Shown here one piece after another: positions 1-10,925 of a stretch of 64,000 nucleotides of DNA. Numbering within the stretch: position 1 is the first letter of the stretch; every line of letters begins with the position of its first letter. The stretch covers positions 78,598,850 to 78,662,849 of the forward strand of contig NC_135507.1 in assembly GCF_052857255.1 (NCBI RefSeq), given 5' to 3'. The stretch comes from Amblyomma americanum. Taxonomy: Eukaryota > Arthropoda > Arachnida > Ixodida > Ixodidae. A program made the position numbers and the translations under genes. Under the pieces are notes generated by a model that saw nothing but the letters and a program-made list of their open reading frames with translations, searched no databases and was not told where the DNA came from.

Positions 1-96
1 CAATGCTACGAGCTCATGGAGAAAAAAGCGAACGTCGTGTACGCAGGCAAAATCGTCTCCAAGAGCCATCTTAAATCGGAGATGCATCGGCAATAT
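1..96 (+). CDS. Polo-like kinase exon (N-lobe, partial at window edge)
   Basis: Read in frame 1 from base 1, this gives 32 codons beginning QCYELMEKK and containing VYAGKIVSKSHL. This is the segment after the P-loop of Polo-like Ser/Thr kinases, and the K of AGKIV is the ATP-binding lysine. AGKIV recalls PLK1 and CYEL fits PLK1-3. The exon stops after codon TAT at a good donor (GTGAGT at 97) in phase 0. The preceding GGFA of the P-loop would lie left of the window. PLKs control mitosis and centrosomes, but which paralogue this is cannot be told from 32 residues. It is continuous in phase with the exon at 1017. No later kinase exon was found to the right. Confidence 0.85.
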
Positions 97-1016
97 GTGA
101 GTTCCTACATCACTCTGTCTCTTCACTATTTGAAGATTTTTTTTAATTGGACACTGAGGACAAAAATTTGCTTTTGTGGATTTTAGAGTGAGAGCTCTGC
201 TCCTGGGAGTACAACTTCCGATTTCAAAGTGCATCAGGCAATCACTTTCAATGCCTCACAAGGTAAAACCGCACTTACCTCCGCCGTAGTATGACCCAAA
301 CTATGGTAGTATGACCACTGGATCATAAGAGTACGGCCATTGGGTTCCTTACCTTGATCCTGACTCTTGATTTGACACCACGTTGAACCCCAGCCATTTT
401 TTCTGGCGACGCCGGCGCAGCGAGGCGGGCAGCTCACGAATCATACGACAACGAAAGTAATGAAGGTTGAGCTACGGCATAGGATTCGCGCGCAAGTTCA
501 AAATGAGTAGCGCCCTCCATCGAATGCAAATGAAAGATTGTGTGATCGCGGATCGGCTGTTGTCTCCCCCTCGTCCACCTAGAATGTTCGCCCTACCCAC
601 GCATACATTAAAATAACTAGACGTCAAAGCCTGCCGGTTCCAAGCACAAACGTTTCGTGGATTTTTGCCCTGCGAACGTATTCTATTATGCTACACAATC
701 CACTTTAGATATCGAACCCGCCTAGTCCTCTTACATGTAGGTCAGTGTTCTTTAGTCATGCTCTGCGGCTTTCAAGCGTCAGAGGTAAGCAAAAAACAAA
801 CCATTGGCTATTACATGGTGAGATCCGGTCCCATATGATATATGTCAAGATTCAACTCTAGTGACCGATTACCCTTGCCATCATTAAGGCTTTTGTCATT
901 TCAGCGAAAATCTTTATTAATCATAAGTACTAGCTTCTTAGTCCACCACTTTACTTTCTTTTCTTCATGCTTAGTACAATCTTTTGCGAGTTTAGTAAAT
1001 AATTTGTTGTCCACAG
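97..1016 (+). other. Intron between the two PLK exons
   Basis: The intron begins GTGAGT and ends TTGTTGTCCACAG, and is phase 0 on both sides. Near 150 it holds a short GGACACTGAGGACAAA stretch resembling the start of a common dispersed tick repeat. I see no gene inside. Confidence 0.75.
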
Positions 1017-1133
1017 CTCGAAGACGAAATCAACATCCACCGAATCCTGTGCCACAAGAACGTCGTTCGCTTCTACAGCCACTTTGAGGACGCCCAGAAC
1101 GTATACATCATCTTGGAGCTATGCACAAGACAG
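1017..1133 (+). CDS. Polo-like kinase exon (alpha-C to hinge)
   Basis: The 39 codons read LEDEINIHRIL, then CHKNVVRFYSHFED, then AQNVYIILELCTRQ. This matches the PLK alpha-C helix (the E of EINIH would pair with the ATP-binding lysine), beta-4/beta-5 with the family hallmark FED, and the hinge LELC. The acceptor is CCACAG and the donor GTCTGT, which is weaker than usual. Both junctions are phase 0, and joining to the 1-96 exon preserves the kinase alignment. The next expected segment (a basic stretch after ELC, then TEPEARY) was not found anywhere downstream on this strand. The intron may be very long, the gene may be truncated, or the assembly may be broken. Confidence 0.85.
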
Positions 1134-1827
1134 GTCTGTTAACATTCCTCCTTCCGGTGGTATATATTTCAAATTAATTTCATTGCGTACTTTCGAAACT
1201 GTGGCTAATGTCATCAAGGTTCGTTTTCATTTCGTTTAATGGTGCTTAAAGGGACACAGAAAGCGTTGTTTGAGCTTGGCTTTAAAATGCTTGCATTCTG
1301 TAGAGTACAGGCCCCCGTCCCTTCATGCCACGTTCGAGACCTCAAAAGCGAGGGGAAAATTTATATACTTTTTTTAAATTTTCCCGTTGTCGCACCTCGC
1401 GGTAACGGGCGGTGCGGAGCTTTTGCGTGAAAACCTGGCAGACGACGTCACTCCTTGCAAATGACGATTGCCGCCTGGGGTAATCATTGGCTCACAGCGC
1501 CAAATGCTTTCAGACGTCACGCGCTACCGCGGCCGCGGCCACTCTGCGCGCGCCGCAGCCGCCGGAGGTAGGGGAGGGGCCGAGTGAGTTGGTCCTGCGG
1601 AGGAGCGTCGCCGTTTTGGCGCGCGAGAGGAGAGGGAAAGTCGCGAAGACGCGGAAGTTAAAATTTTGTCTGCATATAGCTCGGCTTCCACAAAACGCAC
1701 TAAAATAATTCATGCTGTGGGGTAATTAAAACCGTCGTCTTTTAACATCCCGGACATATCGCAACTTTTTTGAGACCCCCTTTCTTGGCCACTTTAACTT
1801 CCGATAACAACACAGGTTGCAAATGAC
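1134..1827. other. Non-coding, probable dispersed repeat with GC-rich core
   Basis: From about 1240 (CTTAAAGGGACACAG) to 1760 the stretch looks like a dispersed repeat. It has a CpG-rich core at 1515-1660, and short open frames run through both strands. No protein family was recognised. A promoter-like CpG island is possible but has no supporting gene. Confidence 0.3.
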
Positions 1828-1945
1828 GCTGTAGTGGAATAATTTCGGAATAATTTAGGCCACCTTGCAATCTCTAACGGTTACTGACTTCGCACAGTAC
1901 ACGGGCCTCCTGCATTTTACCTCAACCGAAATGCGACTGTCGGGC
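1828..1945 (-). repeat. Degenerate Ruka-type SINE fragment
   Basis: The order GTAGTGGA, GGAATAATTT, TAACG-TTACTGACTTCGCACAGTACACGGGC matches the middle of the minus-strand Ruka copies elsewhere in the window, with many substitutions. It is an old, truncated copy. Confidence 0.55.
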
Positions 1946-3114
1946 ACACTTTGGTTCTTGTAGAATTGCGAAGGAAGGCTAATTCTGGGGCAAGAAACTT
2001 GCTCTACATACCATAGTCCAGGCAGTGCTGACGTCAGCGCCAATTCCTCCTGTAGTGGGCGGCGGAAATCCAACTGGAGCGTCGTGGTGTTTTCAGGGCA
2101 ACGAAATGCAGCTGAGAGAGCTTTATCCCCGAGAACGACTCGAACCTGCGACGGCGATAAGAAAGCAGCTTCGTTCCCCGATGCCTCCGACAATTCAGCC
2201 ACCGACATTAACTTGTCATGCTGCGTGGATATCCACGATTTGTTCTGTTTGTTTGTTTGTTTTTTACATCACGTTTCCTTCAGCCACCAGGTGCGCTGTT
2301 GTAGTTGAAGCCGAAAGCAAATGAACTTTCCTACACTTGATGAAGAGGCCTTTAGCTTTGTCATGTCCTTCTTCTCAGTGGTCGGTTAGGAGCTCAAAAT
2401 CTTTTTAACGCGACAGAGTTGAGGGTGCTGTTCGGAGGAAAACCCAGCCTACTAGTTGGTGTCGGCTGAATCTCATCACCTTGCTGGTGCAACAATCCGT
2501 GAAGTCAGTGGCAGATGAAAAAGGATAGTCCAGTCCCTACAGCTCCATAGTCCGGGATAGTCGCCTCTGCATTGTGGCGTGCGCCGCTTCCTGCATTGTT
2601 TCGCATACATCGAAAAAGCGAAATGCATTCTGAGTGGCAACATCAAAAAACGGCTTCTGCACGGGTTAACATTAAGTACATAAGTCAGCCTCAGTGCAGC
2701 CGGCCTGCTTACATTGAATGTTACTATTTGTAACACGCGCTGCTCCGTTACTGGTATCTTGCGATGCGGCCCTTGCAGTGTGTTCAACATGGATCCCTAT
2801 ACAGGCGGATTTTAAACCGTTTGGAATGACGCCAGCTAAGCTGCATATCAGAAACATTTCTGTGAATTCTACTACGACTCGTTATACATCAATGTGGCCT
2901 TTCAGGCATGTGTACAACTTCTTTGCACTTGGCCCTGTGAAACAGAACTCTCATTGTTGAGAATCATCAGCTATTGGTTCGCGTGGAAGACTGTTCTACA
3001 AGCGCACACATTCCCAAGCTTCCTTGATTTTTTTCTACTCGTACCTATTGTTTACGTCGTTCTCTTTGTGTACGAGCAGAAACTTGCGGATCGCGACAGG
3101 TCCTCGTTATCTTT
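1946..3114. other. No gene recognised
   Basis: Several short open frames exist on both strands, but none shows a domain, codon consistency or splice support. A T-rich, G-interrupted run lies near 2240-2270. Confidence 0.4.
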
Positions 3115-3116
3115 TT

Positions 3117-3411
3117 AATAATAATAATTGGTTTTTGGGGGAAAGGAAATCGCGCATTATCTGTCTCATATATCGTTGGACACCTGAACCGTGCCGTAAG
3201 GGAAAAGATAAGGGAGGAAGTGAAAGAGGAAAAGAAGAAGGAGTTGCCGTAGTGGAGGGTTCCGGGATAATTTCGACCACCTGGGGATCTTTAACGTGCA
3301 CTGACATCGCACAGCACACGGGTGCCTTAGCGTTTTTCCTCCATGAAAACGCAGCCGCCGCGGTCGGGTTCGAACCCGGGAACTCCGGATCAGTAGTCGA
3401 GCGCCCTAACC
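3117..3411 (-). mobile_element. Ruka SINE, A-box end truncated
   Basis: This is a tRNA-derived SINE read on the minus strand. The B-box-like GGGTTCGAACCC, the GCGTTTTCATGGAGGAAAAACGC segment, the GATCCCCAGGTGGTCGAAATTAT segment and the tail CCAATTATTATTATT are all present. The tRNA-like head stops at GGTTAGGGCGCTCG, so the first roughly 20 bp (CCCGCCGCGGTGGCTCAGT) are missing. Confidence 0.85.
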
Positions 3412-3505
3412 ATCTTTTTTCCAGAAGTGCTAATCACCACGCCTAGCTTATAGGATTGATATATCTCCACAGCCCCTGATTGCTTTTCGCCCTCTCCTTC
3501 CAGGG

Positions 3506-3608
3506 CTGCTTCCTCCACACATGCCTGCCTCAGATGGAGGCACTCAGCACCGCCCAGGACTCAACCCACTGGAGACACGCGTGGGAGAAAAACGAAGGTT
3601 GAGCTGAA
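3506..3608 (+). other. Candidate terminal exon (weak)
   Basis: An excellent acceptor (CCCTCTCCTTCCAG at about 3492-3505) precedes an open frame of about 32 codons in phase 0. It starts GCFLHTCLPQ and ends in TGA. It could in principle follow the 1017-1133 exon, but it shows no kinase similarity. An AATAAA lies at 3973-3978. It may be an alternative, truncating last exon or pure chance. Confidence 0.2.
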
Positions 3609-3972
3609 TCGGACTGCGTCTACCATTGAAAATGCCCACACGGGAACAGCTGCAAGTAATTAGTGCTTGAGCAGTTCTAGATTTTTTTCTTTTTCTGCGT
3701 TTGTAACTGTTATTGTAACCGATGTTTTATTTGCTCAACCCAAGATTTAGGAAGCTTTTGTTTTCATTCAATCTTCAAGGCCATTTTTTTTCATGTTGAC
3801 ATGCACTGTTAATTGTGTGTCATTGGAGCACATGTATAGATTATTTTTTTTTGAAAATGCCTCTGCCGTTACTACCAAGGCTGCGATAGGACACCAAATG
3901 CGATTGCATTGAATCAGTTCTCATCTCTGCAACGGCTGTAATGCAATTTTAAGTTTTAACAGTGGACTTTTC

Positions 3973-3978
3973 AATAAA
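3973..3978 (+). terminator. Possible poly(A) signal AATAAA
   Basis: AATAAA on the plus strand followed by a T-rich stretch, about 365 bp after the candidate terminal exon. It is supported only by motif and position. Confidence 0.25.
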
Positions 3979-4099
3979 CATTTTATTATTCTCTGTTTGG
4001 TGTACTTATTTGCACCCACTGCAGCTGTTGGAAGAACAATCTTTGTCGTCTCACAAAGAGAAAAAATTCAGCGGGCACTTTGTTGACCTAAAGTGCTGT

Positions 4100-4440
4100 G
4101 AGGCGAAAGCCTTCATTGCGGTGTTACTGCTTGTGTCACTGATGTGTAGGTAAGATTTTAATTAAGTACTTGCTTTTGTACGCATTCTGAGACTCCACTG
4201 AAGCGAGCGCTAGGAGTGAGGTTGCGCGGCACCCGGCTCGGTCGACAGCTGCGAGCCGCCTGGCGCGGACGTAGCGCTTGCGCTGGTGGCGCCGCGTGGA
4301 GCATGCGTAGTGAACTACCAATGTCGAAACAGTGCCCCCGAGATTATCCGCGTGCGCTAGCGCGCTGGGTGACCTCGAAGGCCATGGGCGCAAGAGAGTA
4401 ACGGACGGACGCAACATGAGCCAGTAAAGGCTTTCGCCTT
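4100..4440. mobile_element. Small TIR element (MITE-like)
   Basis: The left end GAGGCGAAAGCCTTCATT and right end AGTAAAGGCTTTCGCCTT are inverted repeats of each other over about 17 bp. They enclose 340 bp without coding capacity. Similar AAGGCGAAAGC motifs recur at about 18356 and, diverged, near 30311, suggesting a dispersed family. No clear target-site duplication was found. Confidence 0.5.
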
Positions 4441-4502
4441 AAAAATGATAGTAGGTGGCAGAGATTCTAACACCAACTGCGGAATCTCGAATCGAAACTT
4501 TG

Positions 4503-4745
4503 CAGCGGCTGCGTTTTTATGGAGGAAAAACGCTAAGGCGCCCGTGTGCTGTACGATGTCAGTGCACGTTAAAGATCCCCAGGTGGTCGAAATTATTCCG
4601 GAGCCCTCCACTATGGCACCTCTCGCTTCCTTTCTTCTTTCACTCCCTCCTTTACTCTTCCCTTACGGCGTGGTTCAGGTGTCCAACGATATATGAGACA
4701 GATACTGGGCCATTTCCTTTCTCCCAAAACCAATTATTCTTATTT
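4503..4745 (+). mobile_element. Ruka SINE, 5'-truncated
   Basis: It starts at GCGGCTGCGTTTTTATGGAGG and runs through the SINE body to CCAAAACCAATTATTCTTATT. The tRNA-like A and B boxes are missing. Flanks at 4441-4502 and 4746-5035 hold no gene. Confidence 0.8.
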
Positions 4746-5038
4746 CTGACGTGGCCACTTCGTGGTGGTTACCAGATGGTAGCGCCAATTATGAGCAGTA
4801 CAGCCAGCTTCCGGTGGTGTCCTAAAACTTTTGCATAGCTTGTTTTTAGTTATTTTTAATCCAGCAGCCCCCTTTCCTGGGTCCTACAGCTGGTGGGCAT
4901 ACATAATTTCTAGACTTAGCCCCAAGCTACATCGGGAGAAGAAGCGTAAGGCGCAAGCACACGGCCGGAAGAAGAAATACCTGATCAGAGTTCAGTTACA
5001 AATAAACAGTGAGGCCATGGGGGAGGATTAGGAAAACT

Positions 5039-5044
5039 TTTATT
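5039..5044 (-). terminator. LINE copy 1 poly(A) signal
   Basis: AATAAA on the minus strand, about 70 bases past the ORF2 stop, in the context GAAATAAAAGTTTTCC. It marks the element's 3' end. Confidence 0.65.
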
Positions 5045-5114
5045 TCTATTTACAGTGAGAGGTCGATGGGGCGAGCCGGAAGGGCCCGTCCCTTACAAAC
5101 ACTAGGAGGGAGCC

Positions 5115-8100
5115 CTAGTCCGGGATCCCTGTAGCTTCCGCAGCGGCTCGGGCTCTAGCTACCAATGCCTGTTGGGCATGGAGTTCGGAGCAGCCGCGCA
5201 GGGCAGCTTCCCAGGCCTCTCGAGTGGGGTGGAGGTGGGGTGGGTAGGCAGGATTGGAAGGGCATGCCCACACCATGTGGTAGGTGTCCGAAAACTCCTC
5301 CTCACAGTGTGGGCACGCGCCCGAGAAAGAAGAATTGAAGTGCTTAAGTACTGCCGGGCACAGTACAGTATTGGTATAGAGGCGGAGAAGCCAGCGCTCC
5401 TCCACCCTGCTGAGGCCTTTACAGGGAGGGGGATAGAGACCATGAAAATTTTGATAAAGAGAGGTGATCTCTTTAAAGGTGATGGCCGGATTGAAATTGA
5501 ATTCCGGATCAGGCTGCGGATGAGGCGACGCCCGGTGAGTAAGCGCGCGGGCGGCAGCGTCGGCTGCCTCGTTCCCCTCAAGACCCGCATGAGCCGGAGC
5601 CCACACGATGGTACGATGGGTCGGAAACCCTGTGTAATCGCATGCGTGGAGAATTTTGAAAGCACGGTCTGGAATGTACCCTTGCTCAATATTGCGGCAG
5701 GCGCCCCTGGAGTCCGTAATAATGACTCGGGACTCTGGATCTGCGGCGGCCAGTGCAATGGCGATCACTTCCGCAATGTAATGTTTGGGGCACGGAAAGT
5801 AAGGCCCTGAACTGTAGTGTTTTGGTGGATGACGGCCGCCGTGTACCAACCCCCATGGTGTGGGCCGGCCGCATCCACATAGAAGACACCTGGCTTGTGG
5901 CCATATTGTTGAGAAATAGCCTCCGCCCGCGCGAGACGGCGACCATCATGGTGTCTGCAGTCATGTTCTTCGGAAGGGGTCGCACCTGGAGTGCAAAGCG
6001 CCAGGCTTCAGGGATGCGCACCCGTTCTTCTGTATGTGTTGCGTAGGAAATGTGTAAGCGGGTTAGAAGGCGGCTCCCCGCAGGTGTTTTGCTTAGGTGC
6101 AAGTATTGATTGTTAAGATGAGCTTCTCGTAACTCCCCAAAGGTGTTGGTCATCCCCAGACCGAGGAGACGCTTGTTGGACGTCGTTATGGGGAGGTCGA
6201 GCGCTCTCTTATAAATCTTGCGGAGAACTACCTCTAAGGCATTCTCATCGCATTTGCGTAGGTGGAGGTAGGGAGCCGAATATAAAATCCGGCTGGTCAC
6301 GAATGCATTGGCTAGCCGCAGGGCATCTTTGCATCGTAGTCCCCCCCTTTTATTGGACACCCGGCGGAGCATCCGACCCACCTGGTCCCCCACCTTACGT
6401 AACTTGTTTAGGGTAGTGTCTATCTTGCGCCTATGATGAATGAAAAGCCCCAGTACCCGGATCTCCGGCGTGTTCAGGTATCGGTCCGCTAAGTAGGGGA
6501 AAGGGCAATTTTGGTTGTGCACTTTGAGTTGGGGCGTATGTGCACAAATTCAGATTTGCTCGGGGAGCATTCAAGACCACAGCGACGAGCGTATTCGTCC
6601 ACTATAGCTGCCGCTTGTTGCAGGCTGGTCTCAATGTCTCCAACCGATTGTTGTGTTGCCCAGAGGGTGATGTCCGCATACAGAGCGTGCTGCACACCGT
6701 CGACCTCCGCCAGCTGGGTAGGGAGCTTCATCATTGCCAGATTAAATAGTAATGGCGAGAGGACAGCTCCCTGTGGGGTCCCTCGTGTACCAAGTTGATA
6801 TGGGCCATATTCTGTATCTTGTAGCCGGATATAGGATTGGCGATCTGTAAGGAATTGTTTGATATAATTGAAAGTATTGCGCCCACAATGTGTTTGCGAC
6901 AAGTGGGATAGGATGATCTCGTGGGTCACATTGTCGAAAGCCCCCCGCAGGTCAAGTGCGACGACTACTTTATCATTGCTGGGGTGCTCGACGGGGTCGA
7001 GAATCTCCTTGTGAAGTTGCAACAGGACATCTTGTGCGGACCGGTGTGGGCGGAAACCGTACATGGTGTCTGCGAAAATGTTTTGTTGTTCCAGGAAAGC
7101 CGACAATCTGTCGCGGACCATAGTCTCCATCAGCTTCCCCACACACGAAGTGAGGGAGATGGGCCGGAGGTTGTCGGTGTTAATGGCTTTACCTGGCTTG
7201 GGAATGAAAGTTACTAGTGCCGTTTTCCAATCTATGGGGAGTGGTGTGCTTCCAATCCAGATAGTGTTGAAGTAATCGAGGAGAGTTTCGTAGGCGGGAT
7301 CTGGGAGGTTGGCAATAAGCTTCACCGTCACCTTGTCCCGGCCTGGTGCTGTACCTCGCTTCATTTTAGCCAGGGCTGCTTTTAGGTCATGGAGCTGGAA
7401 CGGTTGATCCAAATCCGCGTTCTCGGAACCGGCATACAAGTACGCCTGACCACGGGGATCCTGGTGTATACTCATATATTGGTCGCGGAGCGCATCGGCC
7501 AGTTTGGCCGTGTCTCCAGTGAAGGTATGTATAGCCCTTTGAAGCTGTTTTTGTGTCTCAGTACGGGTTTGTGCCGGATCAATAAGAGCGCGGAAGAGGC
7601 GCCACGTACTCCGACTCGACATTTGCCGAGCTGCAGTGTTGCATCGGTGCACCCAATTGGAGTCGGCGAGTTGGGCCGCGTATTGTGCCGCCTGTTGGGT
7701 GATATCCGCAATTCGAATTTTGAGTTTCCGATTGTGTTTTTGACGACGCCAGCGGCGGACTAGGCTGTGTCGTGCCTCCCAGAGGTGGAGGAGGTGGTTA
7801 TCCACCGCCGGGCACGCCTCTGAGAGTTGAACATTTTGCTCGACTGATTTCAAGTGGGATACTAGGTGTTGGGACCACGTTGAGTATCCTTGGGCCATTA
7901 TCGATTGAGGATTGGTGTAACTGTTCCTAAATTTGGTCCAGTCGGGTAGTTTTGCATTGGCCTGTGGTCTTGTGAGTGGCTTGGTATGAATTGTAGTGGT
8001 AATTATGCAGTGGTCACTGCCGAGGGATTCCTCGGTGTTCCTCCAATCTGCATAGCGAATATTTTTCGTAAAGGTGAGGTCCGGACACGTATCGCGTGTA

Positions 8101-8681
8101 ACGGAGTTACCTACACGAGTGGGTTGAGCGGGATCCGTGTGAAGAGTAAGGCCCAGTGTGGAAACAAGCTCCGCCAACTTGCGTCCGCGTTTCTCTTCAC
8201 GTGTGTACCCCCATAAGGTGCTGGGAGCATTAAAGTCCCCAACGATTATGAGGGGATCCCGATTCGCGACCTTCAAAGCCCGGCTGAAGATATCTGCGAA
8301 TGTAACATTTGGTAGCTTTGGGGGACAGTAAATGTTGAGTATGTGCAATGGGGAGTCCTGTTTGCGTAGCGGAAGGATCGTCACTATTACATAGGAGAAA
8401 GTAGCGCTAAGATCCAGGTAAACCTGGGAGGCCGTGTAATTTTTATGTACGCAGAGGCAGCTATGCGCATCCTGCTGGTACACCGTGTAACTGGCAAGGG
8501 TGGCGCCATTTCCTGGCTCCTGAAGGGCCACCACAGCAGGTAATTCTGGGAACGTTGTAAGGAAAAGGCGTAGATCGGCTCGCTTTGTGCGTGCCTTGAA
8601 TCCGCGACAGTTCCACTGTACAATTTAAATAGGGATCGAATTGCGTCGCGGATGCTTCCTATTTCTAGGGGCGCCCGCCAT
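5115..8681 (-). pseudogene. LINE copy 1 ORF2: endonuclease, RT, RNase H (broken)
   Basis: The start is probably the ATG at 8681, inside the end of ORF1. A TAA at 8625-8627 (codon 19) interrupts it. The EEP endonuclease then begins IVQWNCRGF and includes IIVGDFNAP and GSDHCI. RT follows, with a conserved LRPISLTS, YGFRPHRSAQD, VALDLRGAFD and GTPQGAVLSPLLFN. The catalytic YADD is reduced to YAD-I by loss of one codon near 6672-6674. Frameshifts lie near 6505-6520 and 5850. The last frame (5849-5115) is RNase H with ITDSRGA and GLEGNEAADAAARAL, then a Cys/His cluster CPHCEEE. The enzyme would nick target DNA and reverse-transcribe the element RNA; this copy cannot. Confidence 0.85.
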
Positions 8682-10641
8682 GATCAAGGGTAGAGTTGTC
8701 AGTTTGGAGAGAGGAGGCTTGAGAGCCAGTGGCTCCAAAGAGAGGAGCGTTCTCTGTACTGAGGATGGCACAGGGGACCTGTTCTTCTCCGGCGATTCGA
8801 CGCCTAGACGCTTTGAGCTGCCGGCCTGCGGAGGTTTTGAGCGGGCCAGCGCGCTTGGGAGCGCGGGTGAGTTGAGCGAACTGAGCGGTTATGAGGTTCG
8901 GGATAGATGCCGCAAGGTGGCTAATTTTGTTGAGTGCCGCCGTAAGTGTGGCATTGATTTGCGTTTCCAATGCGGATATTCTGTTGTTAACTTGAGTTTC
9001 GAGCGCGCTCACTCTCGCCTCGAGTGCCGTGAGGGCATGCGCAGCCTGTCCTGAAGGGGTTGCGTCGCTTTCCGTTGCCTCTGCTGCGGGTGAGGCAGAG
9101 GTGTGGTTGGGGGAATTTTGGCGGGCCTCCGCTATTGCGAGGCGCTTTTGAAAATTTGCAACCTGCTCGCGGAGAGCAGATATTTCTTTTTGTTCGGCAG
9201 AGATTGGCCGTTGTTGGGATTGGGAAGGGGGAGCGAAGGGAGAAGCTGCCCTGCCGGCGCCGCTCACCTGGGAGTGTTGCTTGACAACGTTTGCCCACGT
9301 CTTGGAGCCGCCGTTTTGGGGAGGTCCGAGGGGCTTCGCTGCACCGGCTTGAGGCGGCGGTGGCGCAGCTGGAGGTTTCCCTTGGCTCCCAGTAGAGGAA
9401 TTCACAGGCTGGTCCATGGCTTGGTCGGCAGCCTTGGCCTTCAGCTTGTCCGGGGGACGCTTGCCACGCTTGCGTCGGTTTCGCTTCGATTTACGCCCGC
9501 GCTCGGCCTGCGTGGGCTGGATAGCGCGATATTTAGCAGTACACGCTAGGCCCCCCGTGGCATGGGCCGCGCCGCACACTGAACACTTTGGGTTGCACTG
9601 GTGAGGGGCCCGCACCCCCTCAACGAGTAGAGCCTGCTGTCCGCACAGGCCGCACCGGTCCAGCCTCTGGCCGGGGCAGGCGTCCACGTGGTGGCCGACC
9701 ACACCGCAATGTCGGCAGGCTGGAATGGTTCGCTGGTAAGGCCTAACTTGTACAAGCTCCGAGTCGTAGTGCACGAAACGTGGCTTCTCTGTTCCGGCGA
9801 AAGTCAGTCTCGCTTTGTTGGTTGTCCCAAATTTTCGCACTTCCACGATGGTGCCGAAGCGCCATTGGAGCCTAGTACGGAGCGAGTCCGTAGTTTCAGA
9901 GTTACGGACGGTAATGACGCCGTAGCAGACGTCCTTGTCGTCTTGGCGCAGGTGCCCCACAAGGGGGACCTTCCCGTCGGGTCCATTAAGTTCAAATTCG
10001 CCGATGATACGGTCGGCTAGCTCAGGTTTCGCAGTGTGAACAATAATGAGGTTTTGTTCTCTTACCGGTATTATGGTAAGATCTGTTGCGGGTTGCGCGC
10101 CTAGGAGAGCCGTGAACGCCCGGCCGTAGCCGGTCGCCTGGAAAGTCTCGTACAACGAGACGCGGGTCCGGGGCTTGATGACGACGACGTAGTCGTCTGG
10201 AGCAGGCTTGGGAATAACAGGCGGTTTCCACTTCGTGAGCAGTCGCCGACTGCGGCCCGCCGCGCGCGGGGCGGGTGACTGCTGGTTTCCGGCGTGAACG
10301 CCGGCCGCGTCTACGGACGCCGGCTTTAAGGCTTGGTCTTTCGCTCGGCGCAGCACTGCGGCGTTCAACGCGGCGCTGCGAAATCTTGCCGAATCTGGGC
10401 CTCCGGGTGCCGCTGGGGTAACCGTTGCCGAAACTGGGCCTTCGGTTTCCGCTGGGTTAACCGTTGTCCAGTGCATGTTCTCGGGGTCGTAGCCTCGGCA
10501 GGAGATTTGCGTAGCAGCCATACTGGCGTCAGTGGCCAGAGGCCCCGATGTGCCGGGTACCGGTTCGGCCGTTAGGCCTAGGCGCGCCACCGGCCCGATC
10601 GGGCCATGTGTTGCCCGAAAAGGGGGTTTAACCGGGCCCAC
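8665..10641 (-). CDS. LINE copy 1 ORF1: zinc-knuckle RNA-binding protein (intact frame)
   Basis: An uninterrupted 658-residue frame. The N-terminal 100 residues are Pro/Ala-rich. A globular nucleic-acid-binding region around 150-300 leads into Cys/His knuckles at about 307-365: CRHCGVVGHHVDAC, CGLCGQQ and CSVCGAAHATGGLAC. A basic, low-complexity segment (KSKRNRRKRGKR) follows, then two heptad-rich coiled coils at about 485-515 and 535-600. This is the usual gag-like ORF1 of RNase H-bearing LINEs, coating element RNA in ribonucleoprotein particles. The stop (8665-8667) overlaps the ORF2 ATG by 17 nt in a different frame. ORF1 is intact although ORF2 is dead. Confidence 0.85.
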   Translation of the reverse strand: MGPVKPPFRATHGPIGPVARLGLTAEPVPGTSGPLATDASMAATQISCRGYDPENMHWTTVNPAETEGPVSATVTPAAPGGPDSARFRSAALNAAVLRRAKDQALKPASVDAAGVHAGNQQSPAPRAAGRSRRLLTKWKPPVIPKPAPDDYVVVIKPRTRVSLYETFQATGYGRAFTALLGAQPATDLTIIPVREQNLIIVHTAKPELADRIIGEFELNGPDGKVPLVGHLRQDDKDVCYGVITVRNSETTDSLRTRLQWRFGTIVEVRKFGTTNKARLTFAGTEKPRFVHYDSELVQVRPYQRTIPACRHCGVVGHHVDACPGQRLDRCGLCGQQALLVEGVRAPHQCNPKCSVCGAAHATGGLACTAKYRAIQPTQAERGRKSKRNRRKRGKRPPDKLKAKAADQAMDQPVNSSTGSQGKPPAAPPPPQAGAAKPLGPPQNGGSKTWANVVKQHSQVSGAGRAASPFAPPSQSQQRPISAEQKEISALREQVANFQKRLAIAEARQNSPNHTSASPAAEATESDATPSGQAAHALTALEARVSALETQVNNRISALETQINATLTAALNKISHLAASIPNLITAQFAQLTRAPKRAGPLKTSAGRQLKASRRRIAGEEQVPCAILSTENAPLFGATGSQASSLQTDNSTLDHGGRP

Positions 10642-10925
10642 CTCGGAAAAAACTGCTGTCCAGATGTTCCCGACAGCTTTCGGTGCACGTTGGGGATGAT
10701 CTTGCTAGGGTCAGGCGGAAACTTCCGCTGCTCCGGCTGAAAAATTGCCGGAGCCGACGACCAGCACGTCTGAATCCCCCAGGCCATGGGGGAGCGGGTT
10801 AGATATATACTCAACACAAAGACTCGATGCAAGAAAAATTATAAGACGAGCAGTAGCAATAACAACAATATAAACATATTTAAAAATTTGTACAGACGTA
10901 TCTCTACTTTGCTTGGTAGTTTTCA

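Larger units (their letters stand above)
5036..10803 (-). mobile_element. Nearly full-length LINE, copy 1 (RNase H-bearing, I/R1-like group)
   Basis: A minus-strand non-LTR retrotransposon with a short 5' UTR (about 10642-10803), ORF1 (10641-8665), ORF2 (8681-5115), a 3' UTR of about 75 bp and AATAAA at 5039-5044. It carries zinc-knuckle ORF1, EEP endonuclease, RT and RNase H in that order. RNase H places it in the I/R1/LOA-type assemblage; the exact clade needs a tree. A decayed second copy lies at about 57660-63330. The 5' UTRs of the two share the motif TTGCCGGAGCCGA. Target-site duplications were not resolved. Confidence 0.85.

Noticed and set aside
1515..1660. CpG-rich stretch as promoter island
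   Set aside because: It sits downstream of a coding exon inside a probable dispersed repeat; no transcript start evidence.
5172..10020. Many plus-strand open frames of 60-212 codons across LINE copy 1
   Set aside because: They are antisense shadows of the long minus-strand LINE frames.
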